Shown: in pieces, positions 45,791 to 56,987 of the stretch
How the letters are laid out: every line of letters begins with the position of its first letter
How positions within the stretch are numbered: the first letter of the stretch is position 1
Assembly (NCBI GenBank): GCA_963678675.1
Contig: OY783201.1
Span: 20,887,769-20,951,768 of the forward strand
Length of the DNA: 64,000 nucleotides
Source of the DNA: Xiphydria camelus
Taxonomy: Eukaryota; Arthropoda; Insecta; Hymenoptera; Xiphydriidae
Reading direction: 5' to 3'
The notes under the pieces: generated by a model
What the model was told of the DNA's origin: nothing
What the model saw: only the letters and a program-made list of their open reading frames with translations
The model's database searches: none
Position numbers and translations under genes: made by a program

Positions 45791-46433
45791 CATTGTTATG
45801 AAGCATGTTGAGATCATTACCAACATTAAATTTGTTTTCATTTTGTGTGAAATTAAGTTTACAATGCAGTGGAATGATTGTCCGACAAAATAATTGCCGG
45901 ATATCTGTAAACAATGAAAAAAACGTGTTAGAATATTTTCCATGTTGATCTCTCGTTGGGGTTTGAAGTGCAAAGGATAAATAAAAGTTTGTCTCGTGTA
46001 TTTTCACCCGTAAAATAGGAATATCGCTATTGTGTGTGATTTTGCGTTCGAGTGATATATTATTGTTTAAAGCGCATTTATTTAAACAAGGTTTGAAGAA
46101 ATATAAATTTTGGTTAAAAATTGCATATTTATATTATCTGGGCCATTTTAAAAAGAAAAGGTCTCTTACGATTTTGTACTCAAATTCATATTTATATACG
46201 AAGTTACAGCAGTTTGAAATTTGCTAAAAGTGCATTTAGTTAACCTTGAGTAAATAGTAATGATCTTGTGATAAATTAACATTTCCAATGTTCGGTATAC
46301 ACGCCTTTATATAGAATGATATTAAGTACTATTTGTTTATTATCGTTTTGTTTATACATCTTTTTGACATTGTGATAGATGAAATTGCTTTATGACATGT
46401 TGAAAAATATCTGAGACTTATGTACTTACCGCA

Positions 46434-46896
46434 GAAATGCAATACTTATCGCAATTAAGAGTGAAAATGAAGAAATAGTCAAAAAATTAATGGGAACTGA
46501 TCCATCCAGCCTGCCACCAACCAAGCAGGAGTTATTGCAGCAAATAAAAAGAATTCTGTATACCTATGTATATTCAGTGTGTGGTGCAATGCCCATATGA
46601 GGTGGCCAACACAATGGATACCTGAAGAATGTGAATGGATCATCATTGACGGACAGTACCAATATTATTGGTTCGACGGCCCTCAGAGCCCTTCTTTTCA
46701 AGAAATATCTTCAAATGTCGAAGGTAACTTTTTCATTACTTTATAATTTTACATTACTAACTTTCAAATTATTTTCGGGTTTTCTGAAATATATTTTCGA
46801 AATGTTATTACAGCTTCAGACAACACGGATGAAGAAGACAAGGATCTCAATGATGAGAATAATTATTCATCGACATACGAATCAGACAGTGACTGA
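46434..46896 (+). pseudogene. C-terminal part of an unknown element-encoded protein
   Basis: The first piece encodes LPPTKQELLQQIKRILYTYV, then after a 1-nt shift WIPEECEWIIIDGQYQYYWF and DGPQSPSF, ending at a donor near 46722. A second exon from about 46813 reads ASDNTDEEDKDLNDENN and ends at 46896 in an acidic tail. I know this kind of C-terminus (Q-rich helix, then GW(x)n DG(x)n WFDG, then acidic tail) from repeat-encoded arthropod proteins but cannot assign a function. Confidence 0.45.
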
Positions 46897-47004
46897 AAAA
46901 TATTATGCATGTAACTAGTCAATACAATTCCATATTTTTTGTATTAAGTGATGTGAAAAGTTATTCACGGTCCATAAATTAAAAATTCCAAATTTTATTT
47001 CAAG

Positions 47005-47250
47005 CTCTCGGGATAAGAAGGATATAAGCCACCCCTACAACATTCTACCTTGCTTTCTTAGATAGTTGAATTCAAAAAATGTCGTATTTTTTCTCTCACA
47101 AATGATGTACTGAAGCATTGATACATATGTCAACAAATTATTTACCGTTATATAACAAAAACATTATTTTATATTTTAATGCGACATTTTGAACTCAATT
47201 ATTTAAGAAACTGTTGTAGGGGTGGCTTATAAACTTCTTATCCCGAGCCC
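47005..47250. mobile_element. Short nested MITE
   Basis: CTCGGGATAAGAAGGATATA and AAGCCACCCCTACAACA at 47007-47045 are mirrored by TGTTGTAGGGGTGGCTTATA and CTTATCCCGAG at 47212-47247. There is no coding sequence. It lies inside the 2.3-kb element and is younger than it. Confidence 0.8.
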
Positions 47251-47999
47251 TTCATTTCTTCTTTTTGTCGAACTAACGACATCCGGCAATGTTTTTGTCG
47301 GACAAAGTGACTACTCATCATAAAATTTGCTTACCTAACGTGTGGTATTTTTGTCCGACAAGTGGTAATGATGTCAACATGTTTCATAACAATAACATGT
47401 TCAGAGTGTCGGACTGGACATACCCGGCAGAAAGCTTGTCGGACAATTTTACCGTTTGATTTCATAAATATTTATCTTACTTTGGGCAAAGAATCTGACT
47501 ATTGGTCATCAATAAACAAAATTTATAAAATTGACATGTTTGTTAATTAATATCTCGAAACCTCGGCGGAAACCAGACTTTTTGCAGATAAAAAAGCTGG
47601 CAGACTCGGAAAAATGAAGATGCTCACAAAACTTCAGAGGAGTGGTAATCAATTTTTTTTCTTATGAGGGATCCCGTACTATTAGTAATTGCTAATAAAA
47701 AATAAATTTAAATTTGGTTTTAAATAAAATACTGTTGTATGAGGCTACATTTAGTCTTAGTTTGTTAAAGTACCCTACGTTCTTTCTAAAAGCTAGAAGT
47801 TTCGCGAAACTTCGTTCTATCTCGAAGAACCCCGAATTTCCTTCTTTTCTAGGTCATATTAGGCAACGTTCCTTCGTTTATTACCTCACCTGGAACTTGC
47901 GAGAACCGAAGATTTCGTTTTACCTAACGTCCCTTGGCTTCTTCAGACCATCCAGTATCTCCCAGAAACTTCTAGACTATTACCTGCATACGTAAGAAT

Positions 48000-48414
48000 A
48001 TAAAGACAGCCCACCTCAGGGGCAGAAGCAGTCGAAGTTTGGCTTGTGAAACATCCACGTGGTGACAACGTTCCGAAGTTAACACTTGTTACTTCTTCAC
48101 AGAATAGCAATCTTCCAAGTAACTCTAAACAAGTGCAAAAACGTCGTGCAAGAAATCCGCCGGAATTACAGGAAGCGAGTAAACACATGGCTACTGCGTT
48201 TACTACATTAAACAGTGTGTTGCAAACTACTAAAAATCAAAATGAACACAAGAAGAAAGACGAAGATGCGTGTGATTTGTTTTGTAAACTTCTGGCAACA
48301 CAGCTTAGAGAATTCAGTAAAACTGAACAAGACATTCTGTATGGCATACATGGATTGCTGATCAACAAACGTCGCGTCGTTGCCGCGACCGAACCATTCA
48401 TACATCATCGCTAA
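48000..48414 (+). pseudogene. BESS-type C-terminus of a MADF-BESS protein
   Basis: Encodes VWLVKHPRGDNVPKLTLV, a basic serine-rich linker (KQVQKRRARNPPELQ) and the BESS-like helix pair DLFCKLLATQLREFSKTEQD followed by ILYGIHGLLINKRR. The BESS motif mediates protein interaction in MADF-BESS transcription factors. Beyond residue 110 a frameshift moves the serine/proline-rich tail (SQSPSPSQTPSP, about 48420-48470) into another frame. It may be the end of the gene whose first exon is at 45182-45286. Confidence 0.5.
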
Positions 48415-48779
48415 GTTCTTATTCACAATCACCATCCCCTTCACAAACACCATCCCCTGAAGCTCTGTCACAAAACTTGCTCCATCGCCTGGCGTCATCT
48501 AAAAGCTGTAGAATTGGCATGCAGCCAACTTTTTACTCTCATTCTCCTTCCTAAATTTTAATCACTCGACCTTCATGCTTATACTCATCATCATGCTTAT
48601 ACTCTTCGCAAACGCTTTCACAAAACGTCAATCAAGAAACATCTTCCTGCCATGACATCGTTCAATCATCAGAACTTAATTTAACCATTATACACATACC
48701 AGATAATTTGGGTACACATTCACGCGGTAAACGATCCTCGCGCCTCGTATCTCGGAACGACCAGGATTGGAATAAAACC

Positions 48780-49660
48780 GGGTCGTAACAGTGGTGACAG
48801 CGGTGGGATACCGCAGGTTGAAGTGCGCGCGAACTTGAAAACAAAACGGACATTGATCGGACTGGGGTGCCCAAATTTATTGGATACTTTGAACTACAGT
48901 GCATATAGTGTAATGACCCAGACTGTAAACAGAGCGGGTGAAGTGTCCGACGTCCCGAGCCAACCTCTGGCTCAACCCACGGAGTATTTTCTTGGACGAC
49001 AACTAGAACCGACTGCGGAACATAAAACAATCCAACAAAGACGTCCTCTTGGTGTGCCAATTCTCCTTCCCGGATTTTCGCACGGTTTCTCCAGGAGCGA
49101 CGGGTGAATGCCGGAGAAGCGGTTTCAGTGGCCATGCACGCTATATCCCTGAAACCACAGGCAACCATATGGGGCAACATCACTAACACAAAGTACTCAC
49201 CACAGTAATCCAACGGCGAGAGGGAATTACAACTCCTGGACAACCCTACCGGACAACGAGGCGAGGGCTGGATATGCCCAACTGCGAGCAACGGCGGCTA
49301 CCTCCATCACCTGGACAACGTTTGAGCGCGGACCCCGACGTCAAACCGCAGACGACCCCAGTAGACAAGTCGCGAAATTGCCAACCCCTTGATGACGCTG
49401 CACGAGTGAGTCGAAAACTTATTTTTCGAGTGACCAAGTAGGGCCATATCGTACATAAATCAGCGAATTAGAATAAATTGAGCGATGTCTTGCATCGCGA
49501 AAATGCATCGAAATCACTTTACGAGTCCTTGGGTCATCGAAAATGCAAGCATATCGACCCCATCCCGCGAAACCATAGAGGAACTGATGCCCGTGGTGTC
49601 GCGCCCCGAGCCGTCGCGTAATATAAATTAGCCGTTGGTGCGCTGTCGCCGAATTTTGCT
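48780..49660 (+). other. Probable LTR-retrotransposon leader
   Basis: GTCGTAACAGTGGTGACAGCG at about 48783-48803 looks like an LTR 3' end (CA) followed by a primer-binding site beginning TGG. The next 860 bases are GC-richer than their surroundings and have long uninterrupted frames on both strands but no recognisable protein until gag. The LTR start and a second LTR were not found. Confidence 0.4.
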
Positions 49661-51255
49661 TTGCCGGCAGTTAGATCTTCAATTCGAGATGATCCGTCGG
49701 AACGAGAATCCACGCCAGATACTTCAAGCCGAGAAAGTGATAAAACGCGCTATATCTCGTTAAAAATAGCGTCAGAACTCATACCGAAGTTTGACGGGAA
49801 ATCCCCATCGGTACGACAATTCGCGAAAGATTGTAGAGATATCTGGAAGTCGGCGAGACCCACTGATCGATTCCTAATTAAAATCATTCGCCAGAAAATC
49901 GTCGGCGACGCGAAAATCTACTTGCTTGATTCGGACAACGACCTCAGTTTAAACGAATTCCTGGATGATTCAGAACGTGCTTTTGCGCCGCGTAGAACAC
50001 TCGATTCGCTCCAAGCAAGCATGTCGAATATTCGCCAAAAGGGAGACGAATCTGCCATTCAGTATGAAAATCGCGTTAAAAAATTATTATTCGAAATTCT
50101 CAGAGGCGGTAGATCGGGAATGTGAAGGCGAAATCGCACGAGGAGTAAAATCGCGAGCTAAACAAAACGCGCGCAATTGCTTTATTAACCCGGCATCCGA
50201 CACGTGGGGTGTAACAAACCCCAGCGCCTCGAAAATACGAAATAATTGTTTAAAATTCGCGCCTATCGACCCGAGCGCCTCAGTAGCTTTCTAGGATATA
50301 TTAATTTACACATCACTGTACATAGGTCAGTCAAGAAGTTGCAAGCGTACGGATCACGTCGTTCCAAAGTGTATTGGGGTTCCTCACACCCCACCTGTCT
50401 AAACTCGTGACATTTTTTGTTTCCCTTGACGTTATCTATTGGCGATACTTTATATCTGTAAGTAACTTATTTTTAATTATTTATAACTTAAAATTATAGT
50501 TCTATTGTTTATAACAGTGCACAGAATAATGGGTGATTTTGAAAAAGAACAAGAACGCCTTCTCAATCTCTGGAATGATTTAGAAAATGATGACGAGGTA
50601 ATTGATCACGACGATTCAGAGCAAGATGAAGAGAAACAGATAATGTAAGTATATCTAGCAACTACCCTGACTTGGAACAGGAAGTTGAAGTTGAAGAGCA
50701 AGGGGAAGAGGAAGTGGAAACTGTAGAATCGAATAGAGAAAATTACTTTTTGGGAAAGAATGGAAGAAAATGGTGCAAAAAATGTAGTAACAGAAATGTT
50801 AGAACTAGAGCGGAGAATATTATTACTCACTCTTGCCAGGAGTTAAAAATTACGCAAAAAGTGCCAAAACTCCCCTTGAATGCTTCTTATTATTCATCGA
50901 TGAGCAGATTATTGCTGACATTGTCCAGCACACTAACCAAAGAATTATAGAGAAGTCTGATATATGGAAAGCTTCTCCCCATTATGACTTAAAGGCCTCA
51001 TGAGTAGGATCGAACTACCAGTGCAACATCGGGGCCTACGAGATTTACAAGACGCCATTAATCTCGCCGTCGCCGAGGAAGAGTACGAAAAGGAACGTTC
51101 ACGCGTCCGAAGTTTGAACAAGTACGAATCGAAGCACTCGCAAAATAGGCCCCGAGTAGCTAGCGTAAATGAAATTAGACATTCGGCTGCGAACTCGAAT
51201 GATGCGTTAGCCATGATTTGCTACGACTGCGGGAAACCGGGACATTTTAAGGTAT
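49661..51255 (+). pseudogene. LTR-retrotransposon gag, interrupted
   Basis: 49661-50184 encodes an acidic N-terminus then a gag-like helical domain (VRQFAKDCRDIWKSARPTDR, IIRQKIVGDAKIYLL, LDSLQASMSNIRQKGDESAI). A 1-nt shift near 50095 and an insertion at 50185-50988 follow. From 50993 the frame resumes as GLMSRIELPVQHRGLRDLQD, a charged linker and a truncated zinc knuckle CYDCGKPGHFK at about 51220-51252. Gag assembles the retrotransposon particle. No protease or reverse transcriptase follows; sequence changes abruptly after the knuckle. A precise clade is not assignable. Confidence 0.7.
50185..50988 (+). mobile_element. One-ended piggyBac fragment inside gag
   Basis: TTAACCCGGCATCCGACACG at 50185 is a piggyBac-like terminus. 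It is followed by an ATG at 50529 opening MGDFEKEQERLLNLWNDLEN, an acidic N-terminus, and later by SPLECFLLFIDEQIIADIV, a piggyBac transposase core motif, in another frame. The right side has no matching terminus; the sequence ends inside the coding region at a TTAA (50989-50992). Leaving out the fragment with one TTAA makes the gag codons continuous (CFI|KGLMS), so both junctions are real. Confidence 0.7.
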
Positions 51256-51413
51256 ACTCAAACCAATGCGGGATTGCGGGAACGGGAGCGGGAGCGGGAA
51301 AGTTTTGGAAAGTGCGGCAAGCGGGATAATATTGTGTATTCACACTAGCGCGTCAAGAGTGAGCCGAATGAACGTAATTTTAGTTGTTATTATTTTTAAT
51401 TAAAAATAAATAT

Positions 51414-51786
51414 GTACGATAGTTCGTCAGATGAGGAGGAAGTTCTGTTGATGCTAGCAGCAGAAGATGATGAGAAAAGAAAAAGGTATGTATATAAATT
51501 TCAATAATGATGATTTTATTTAATTTTTGTTCTATTTTGTTTTATGTAGACATAAGAAAACAAGAATACGGATACACGGCATTAATAAAGATAGGCTCCT
51601 TTATGGAGAATACCATATGTTAATGCACCAACTTTGACAAGATGAGAAAAGATTTTATATTTATTTCCGGATGGCCAGCGATTGCTTTGATGAAATTTTA
51701 AACCTAATTAAAGATGAAATTTGTAAGAAAGACACAAATTATCGTGAAGCAATCTGCCCAGAGGAACGTTTGGCAATTGCGTTGAG
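51414..51786 (+). pseudogene. PIF/Harbinger (HARBI1-like) transposase, N-terminal exons
   Basis: Exons 51414-51485 and 51550-51786 encode MYDSSSDEEEVLLMLAAEDD, IRIHGINKDRLLYGEYHML, a nonsense codon at about 51636, then FYIYFRMASDCFDEILNLI, DTNYREAICPEERLAIALR and a GTAAGA donor. This is the N-terminal domain of Harbinger-superfamily nucleases (usually RFYQYFRM and Y(x)EAI(x)PEERLA). The DDE catalytic domain is not present downstream. Confidence 0.8.
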
Positions 51787-52019
51787 GTAAGATTATTTTT
51801 AAGAAACGCTTTTTATAGATACTTATTTTTTAGTGAAAGCACAGTATAAATATAGCAAATATTTTTTCAAATATTTTATTTCGTAAAGATTACAGTATAA
51901 GGAAGTACAAGTTGTTTTAATTGCCTAGATACAAATAATATTACTCGGAGAGATTAAACTGTAAGATAAATATATGATGCCACTGAGGGGAATTTCGAGA
52001 GGAATTTCTTTGCCGAAAT

Positions 52020-52263
52020 TGTGTGTATGTTTCCTTAGGTTGTGTGACATTTTGGTCGGAGAATGTGCGTGATTGTTCGGATAACTTGGGATGTGGCTGT
52101 ACATCTAATTGTGTGTATATTTCCTTAGATTGTGTGACATTTTGGTCGGAGAATGTGCGTGATTGTCGAATAACTGGGGATGTGGCTGTACATCTAATTG
52201 TGTGTATGTTTCCTTAAGTTGTGTGACATTTTGGTCGGAGAATGTGCGTGATTGTTCGAATAA
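52020..52263. repeat. Tandem array of ~90-bp units (about 2.7 copies)
   Basis: TTGTGTGACATTTTGGTCGG and GGATGTGGCTGTACATCTAA recur at about 89-90-bp spacing starting near 52037, 52127 and 52217. Open frames across it on both strands are products of the repeat. The flanking 51790-52020 has no gene. At 52275, GGATTCCGGAATCGGATTCC begins a palindromic stretch that may be the end of another element. Confidence 0.88.
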
Positions 52264-52413
52264 GAGCCGTTTCACACTGGGATTCCGGAATCGGATTCCG
52301 GAATCTGATTCTAGAAGCGGACTCTTGTCGAGCAAAAACGTTTTCCTCGCGTCCTGGAAAATTTGGAAAAACGGGGTTAGGCCCTTTTGTTCCCCGACCC
52401 TTCAAATACAGAG

Positions 52414-52668
52414 TATCATAACTAGAGAACGGATTGCTGTGCTGTCACAAACAGTACAATTACATTCGACGAGAAGACATAATCAGCTTTATACTGATAC
52501 TCCCCGTGTTTCGCAGCAATATACAAATTCTCCAATAGAAAGGGCATCTTCTGTACATGCGTCCACACCCACTCCAGTATATTCTAAACCATTTTCTCCT
52601 AATAATTATTCTAACGCGTTAGAAGGAAATGATTTAATTTACCACAAGCCATACAAAATACATTTATA
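52414..52668 (+). pseudogene. Possible exon of an element-encoded accessory protein
   Basis: After a TACAG acceptor the frame encodes SIITRERIAVLSQTVQLH, then serine/proline-rich sequence (PIERASSVHASTPTP) to a stop at 52667-52669. Low-complexity tails like this occur on Harbinger accessory proteins, and a HARBI1-like gene faces it from the other strand. Nothing more specific can be said. Confidence 0.3.
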
Positions 52669-52853
52669 AACGAAGATATGTAGATCTAGCTACCTACTTT
52701 TTCTCACATTATTTTATAGTTTAAATTTTTTGGATTTTTGAATTTTGTTTAACGTATATGTACACAGCAACTACGCTCTGTTAAGTGATTTTGTTGAATT
52801 AAAAATAAAATCAACACATTACTAAAAAAGTTTTAATTTTAACAAAACCTTAC

Positions 52854-52892
52854 CTTCATAAATGACTGAAGCACGTCATAAATGGCCGTCAG
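52854..52892 (-). pseudogene. HARBI1-like transposase, continuation beyond the 7.9-kb insertion
   Basis: On the minus strand the codons ACGGCCATTTATGACGTGCT (TAIYDVLQSFMK) follow the last codons at 60805-60835 (KNTISVFLPKVL) once the element 52893-60804 and one AG are left out, matching the Harbinger pattern FLPEV(x)AIY(x)VL. It ends at an AAG|GTAAGG donor. Confidence 0.7.
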
Positions 52893-53202
52893 CCCTTACG
52901 AAAAAGTAACACTGAAAAATACTGGAAAATTAATAGTGAAAAATACTGGCATATTCTCCAGTGTTAAATTGGGATAATACTGGTCAATACTGGAAGATTT
53001 AGTATTGATAATACTGGAAATCCAGTATTTCAATACTGTCGAATTTAATACTGATCAATACTGGTAGATTAGTATTAATAATACTGGAAATCCAGTATTT
53101 CAATACTGTCGAATTTAACACTGATCAATACTGGTAGATTAGTATTGATAACACTGGAAATCCAGTATTTATTAATATTGAATTCAACAATATGGAAATA
53201 CT

Positions 53203-55131
53203 GAATTGAAATGACTTCTAGAATTGAACACTGAAATCAATTATTATTGTAATTATAACCTGAAATGATAGGCATATTAATCAAATTCTCAAATTGTATA
53301 TCTTGAGCATTACCAAAGTTTATTTTACTTCGATATGTTAATAGTTATTATGCATTGATATTTTATAGTAAATTATGTTTAGTTTTAATGGAAATATTTC
53401 ACTGTTGCTTCGTCTTATTTTTAATTGAAGTTGCACAATTGTTTAATTTCGACCGCATGCATTTCTCAATCTCCTTTATGGTTGGTGTCGGTGAGAACAT
53501 TTTTTGGACGTAGTCTGTAACAATATACATAGACGTATATAGTAGATAGTTTAAAGACTTCCTACAGATGAAAAGTGCCCAGAAGGACCAACATAAAAAT
53601 AAATGGGAGCAACAACCTAGAGAAGACAAAAAATGGCAAAACAGGGTTGACAAAAAACTTACGAAAATGTTATCCTCTCAGTCGACATCGAGGAGTATTG
53701 ATAATAATATAAAAGTTGATTCTTCAATTGTGAGTAGGTACTTTTGACACAGCTGTAAGTGTTGTAATGTTATTTCATAATATTCCAATATTACGAGTTA
53801 TTCACAAAAAAATAAAATATAATCTTTCATTCTTATTACTGTCTTCATAGGCTGAAAAAGTTACTAGACAAATATCGCCAATTTTCAAAGACAACCGGGA
53901 TAAATCAACGTCAAAATCTCCCGACTTCTCATTTCAATCAGTAAAAGAGTCAATAACACCTTTCAGTGATATGGATGATAAAAATAAGACGCATTCAATA
54001 TTATCTCAAACTCAATCAGAAAATATTGAAATAGTTGATGAAGGGAATGTTTTGAACGTCAATCATATTGTCAATGCTGATGAAGCCAAGAACATTAACT
54101 GCAGTCTTAACGAAGAAGGAGATGAACAAAAGGGAAAAGATGTAAAAGATCTATTACTTCTGACTAAATCCAAGTTAGAAAAGCGCTCGCAAGTAGAGCA
54201 AAAGCCAAACTCAGCTGTACGTAAAAATTTTTATTTACTTTTAGTTGTATTTAACGGTGATAAAATTGCTCTGTCAGACAATAACAATTTTTCTCATTCA
54301 TAGTTGCAGGAAAGTTTAACTAATACTAGTCGTGGCAACGGATCAACATTAACTATGGATTTAACAAATACAATTGACATTGGTGGAGTTGCAATTGCAG
54401 AAAGTACTTTGACTAATATTCGTCGAAAGAATACTACTTTGTCGAATTATGTCTCTAATGTCATGACTTGTGTTTTCGACCGTGATGAAATGGCGAAGAG
54501 CAGCTTGACTGGAAAGCTGTCGAATTTCAACTTGAAAAAAGGAAAAGGCGAACAGACTACTTCGAATATCACAAAGACTGCCTTAGATCCATTGAAAAAG
54601 CAAGGTGTTATAGGTAATATAATCGAATAAATATATACACTCTCTTATTTTCAAAATAGCTGTTATGTAAAAAAATATATAGTAGTAATCCTCTAATTTA
54701 ACCCTGAAATACTATTCGAGTTAATATATTAAATAGGAAACGTAATTTCTTTTTAATTTGTCTACCTTATTGTTCATTGATAAAAAGCTGCATGTACAAT
54801 AGTATGTATATTGTTACAGACTACGTCCAAAAAATGTTCTCACCGACACCAACCATAAAGGAGATTGAGAAATGCATGCGGTCGAAATTAAACAATTGTG
54901 CAACTTCAATTAAAAATAAGACGAAGCAACAGTGAAATATTTCCATTAAAACTAAACATAATTTACTATAAAATATCAATGCATAATAACTATTAACATA
55001 TCGAAGTAAAATAAACTTTGGTAATGCTCAAGATATACAATTTGAGAATTTGATTAATATGCCTATCATTTCAGGTTATAATTACAATAATAATTGATTT
55101 CAGTGTTCAATTCTAGAAGTCATTTCAATTC
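53203..55131. repeat. Inverted repeats (about 329 bp each) around a flipped segment
   Basis: 53203-53531 and 54804-55131 are near-identical inverted copies. Each holds the last BEN exon (on the minus strand in the left copy, on the plus strand in the right copy), the 3' UTR and ATCAATTATTATTGTAATTA. Just past the right copy, 55136-55165 repeats the start of that exon (TTTTTTGGACGTAGTCT) on the minus strand. Confidence 0.88.
53568..54935 (+). pseudogene. BEN-domain protein, C-terminal exons (displaced)
   Basis: Exons 53568-53729, 53851-54216, 54304-54613 and 54820-54935 have GT-AG borders and agreeing phases. They encode a charged linker (KSAQKDQHKNKWEQQ), an acidic serine-rich region and a BEN domain: LTMDLTNTIDIGGVAIAEST, NVMTCVFDRDEMAKSSLTGK, ALDPLKKQGVI joined to DYVQKMF, IKEIEKCMRSKLNNC, ending KQQ. 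BEN domains bind DNA and proteins in chromatin and transcription; in a transposon it could act like a terminal-repeat binding factor (inference). The N-terminal exons lie on the other strand at 55276-56364. Confidence 0.75.
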
Positions 55132-55275
55132 CATCATGTCATTTTTTGGACGTAGTCTTTAACAATACTCCCGCTCATTTCAGTTACAATTTTTAAATCT
55201 GTAAAAAAATATATAATAAAAAATAATATATACCAATCGTTACACCACTTAATCATATTGTTACACCTTTAAAAA

Positions 55276-56364
55276 TTAAGTCGATTGTACATGAATACCT
55301 TCACTGACAGCTCTCAGTGCACGTAACTTGGCGTTGTCACATCTCAAGCGTCTATCTTCTTCTTCAAGTAATGAAATTTTACTTGAAAGTGTGTTGACCT
55401 TTTGACATTTTTCGATTACTACTGACACCTCCGCTAGAGTTAGATTCATCAGTATCAGAATCAGGTATCTGCAACACCCCATTTGATTAAACAATTAAAA
55501 TTTTTTTCTTCCCTTTCATACTAACATTAGCACTGTCCTCATTATAATGACCTAATTGTAATGAAATACTAATAATATCAATTTTTAATTCAAGTACCGT
55601 TATTCTACAGATGTTTTTTGATGAGTGAGTAGTAACAGGATGTTTTCGATTTTTTTTGGCCTTCCTCTCGTACTTTTTTAAATCGTTACGTCACTTGGTT
55701 TCTCACGACCCTATTTCAGAAATGATTACGTCAACAATTTCTGCGAAATGAGTGCGTGCGACTTACACAGTATCAATAAATATTTTGAACTACTCTTACC
55801 TTCTCTGATATATTTGTGTCCATTTTCTCAATATCTTTTTCAGACTTTGAACTATAAGCTTGTTCGCCCTCATCATCTGAAATAACCGTTTTCTTACAGA
55901 CGACTCTTCGGTCTGACTTGGTCAGATTAAGTACTCCAAACTTAGCTTTGTTTGATACCTGTCTGCACATCTCTAGCCAATCTAAATGAACTAAAAGACA
56001 TACGCAATAAGTTTTTTTTTTACATCATTGAGCGAGGCCTATATGCAAAATGAAAAGTCAATATCTATTTGTCAATGAAGAGTTACTCAGAATAATGTTA
56101 CTATCGTTTAGTACATTGATATAACTCACTGCCAATTGCTAAAATTTTCACAGCACATTTTTTCATCGACATATTTTTTATTTTTTTCAATTTGTGTGCT
56201 GGTGCAACATCCTCATCTTCAGGCCAACAGATTACAATTTCTTGGCCAACGATGTCTTCGACCTCGTCATTATAATCTTCAGGCAGCCATGATTGAAATC
56301 CAAGTTGCACCGGTTTGCCACTTTCGTTGATGAATTGAGCGATAAGACACTTATTATCATCCAT
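55276..56364 (-). pseudogene. BEN-domain protein, N-terminal exons
   Basis: Minus-strand exons 56364-56130, 55981-55800 and about 55470-55290 splice in phase. The first encodes MDDNKCLIAQFINESGKP and SWLPEDYNDEVEDIVGQE. The second is lysine/serine-rich (DDEGEQAYSSKSEKDIEK). The third is a coiled coil (NTLSSKISLLEEEDRRLRCD, NAKLRALRAVSEG). The third exon has one extra A in CGAAAAATG near 55413, shifting the frame. This order (N-terminus, coiled coil, BEN) is what I expect for insect BEN proteins, and the missing C-terminal exons are found inverted at 53568-54935. Confidence 0.65.
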
Positions 56365-56528
56365 TATATTCACTTAAAATATCAATGAGTTACATCAAAC
56401 AATGTAATAATTACGGACAATAATTATTGTATCAAAAGCACTGATAATTAGATTAAACACAGTACAAATATCAGAAAGGTGTTTCTGATGATCCATTGAC
56501 ACGCGCCACTCATCTACTGCGCGTAAAA

Positions 56529-56781
56529 TCATGATCCAACTACCCAGGTCAAGCCATACGCATCTTAAGAAAAATGAACCAATAGAAAGACGTATCTGTG
56601 TACGCCATTTTGTAGCGACAATTCAAATACCACGAGAATGCCATGAGGTGCAAACAAGCAGAGCACAAGCGCAAGTGACATGTCTGACGTAGTAGTGACG
56701 TATCAAAATGGCCGACGTAGATACGGCGCGACTTGAACGATTTTAGGACGTCTAATGGCTAGACCTGGGTAGTTGGATCAT
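56529..56781. mobile_element. Small MITE between the divergent BEN and transposase genes
   Basis: ATGATCCAACTACCCAGGTC near 56531 is mirrored by GACCTGGGTAGTTGGATCAT ending at 56781. GCGTAAAA at 56521-56528 and 56782-56789 is an 8-bp direct repeat as made by hAT-type elements. It sits in the presumed bidirectional promoter of the 7.9-kb element. Confidence 0.82.
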
Positions 56782-56987
56782 GCGTAAAAGCCAACTTCTC
56801 TTCCGACAAATTGCGGACGCCATTTTGTTGACGCTAGCTGTTAATGTTAGCCAATGATACAGCTTGATTTTCAAATGAAGTTACGAGATTAGTTCATACT
56901 ATTGACAAATGTAAAAAAGGTTATGTTCTACGGAAAGAACGCGACAATAACAAATCGCCGAATTAATATTTACAGTTCAGTTTTTTT

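Larger units (their letters stand above)
45359..47687. mobile_element. 2.3-kb element with 0.35-0.6-kb inverted repeats
   Basis: TATAGTAAGGGATCCTTCAT at the left is mirrored by ATGAGGGATCCCGTACTATT at the right. The arms share CTGCCGGGTATGTCCAGTCC, CACTCTGAACATGTC and TTGTTTATTGATGACCAACA and run roughly 45359-45900 and 47270-47687. The left arm is longer because a unit of about 132 bp is tandemly duplicated. The core holds fragments of an element-encoded protein (46434-46896) and a small nested MITE (47005-47250). No standard transposase is recognised. Confidence 0.78.

Noticed and set aside
48662..49291. A 209-codon open frame on the minus strand
   Set aside because: It lies in the GC-rich leader of a retrotransposon, has no recognisable domain or codon pattern, and is opposite to gag.
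52023..52335. Small repetitive proteins on both strands
   Set aside because: Products of the 90-bp tandem array.
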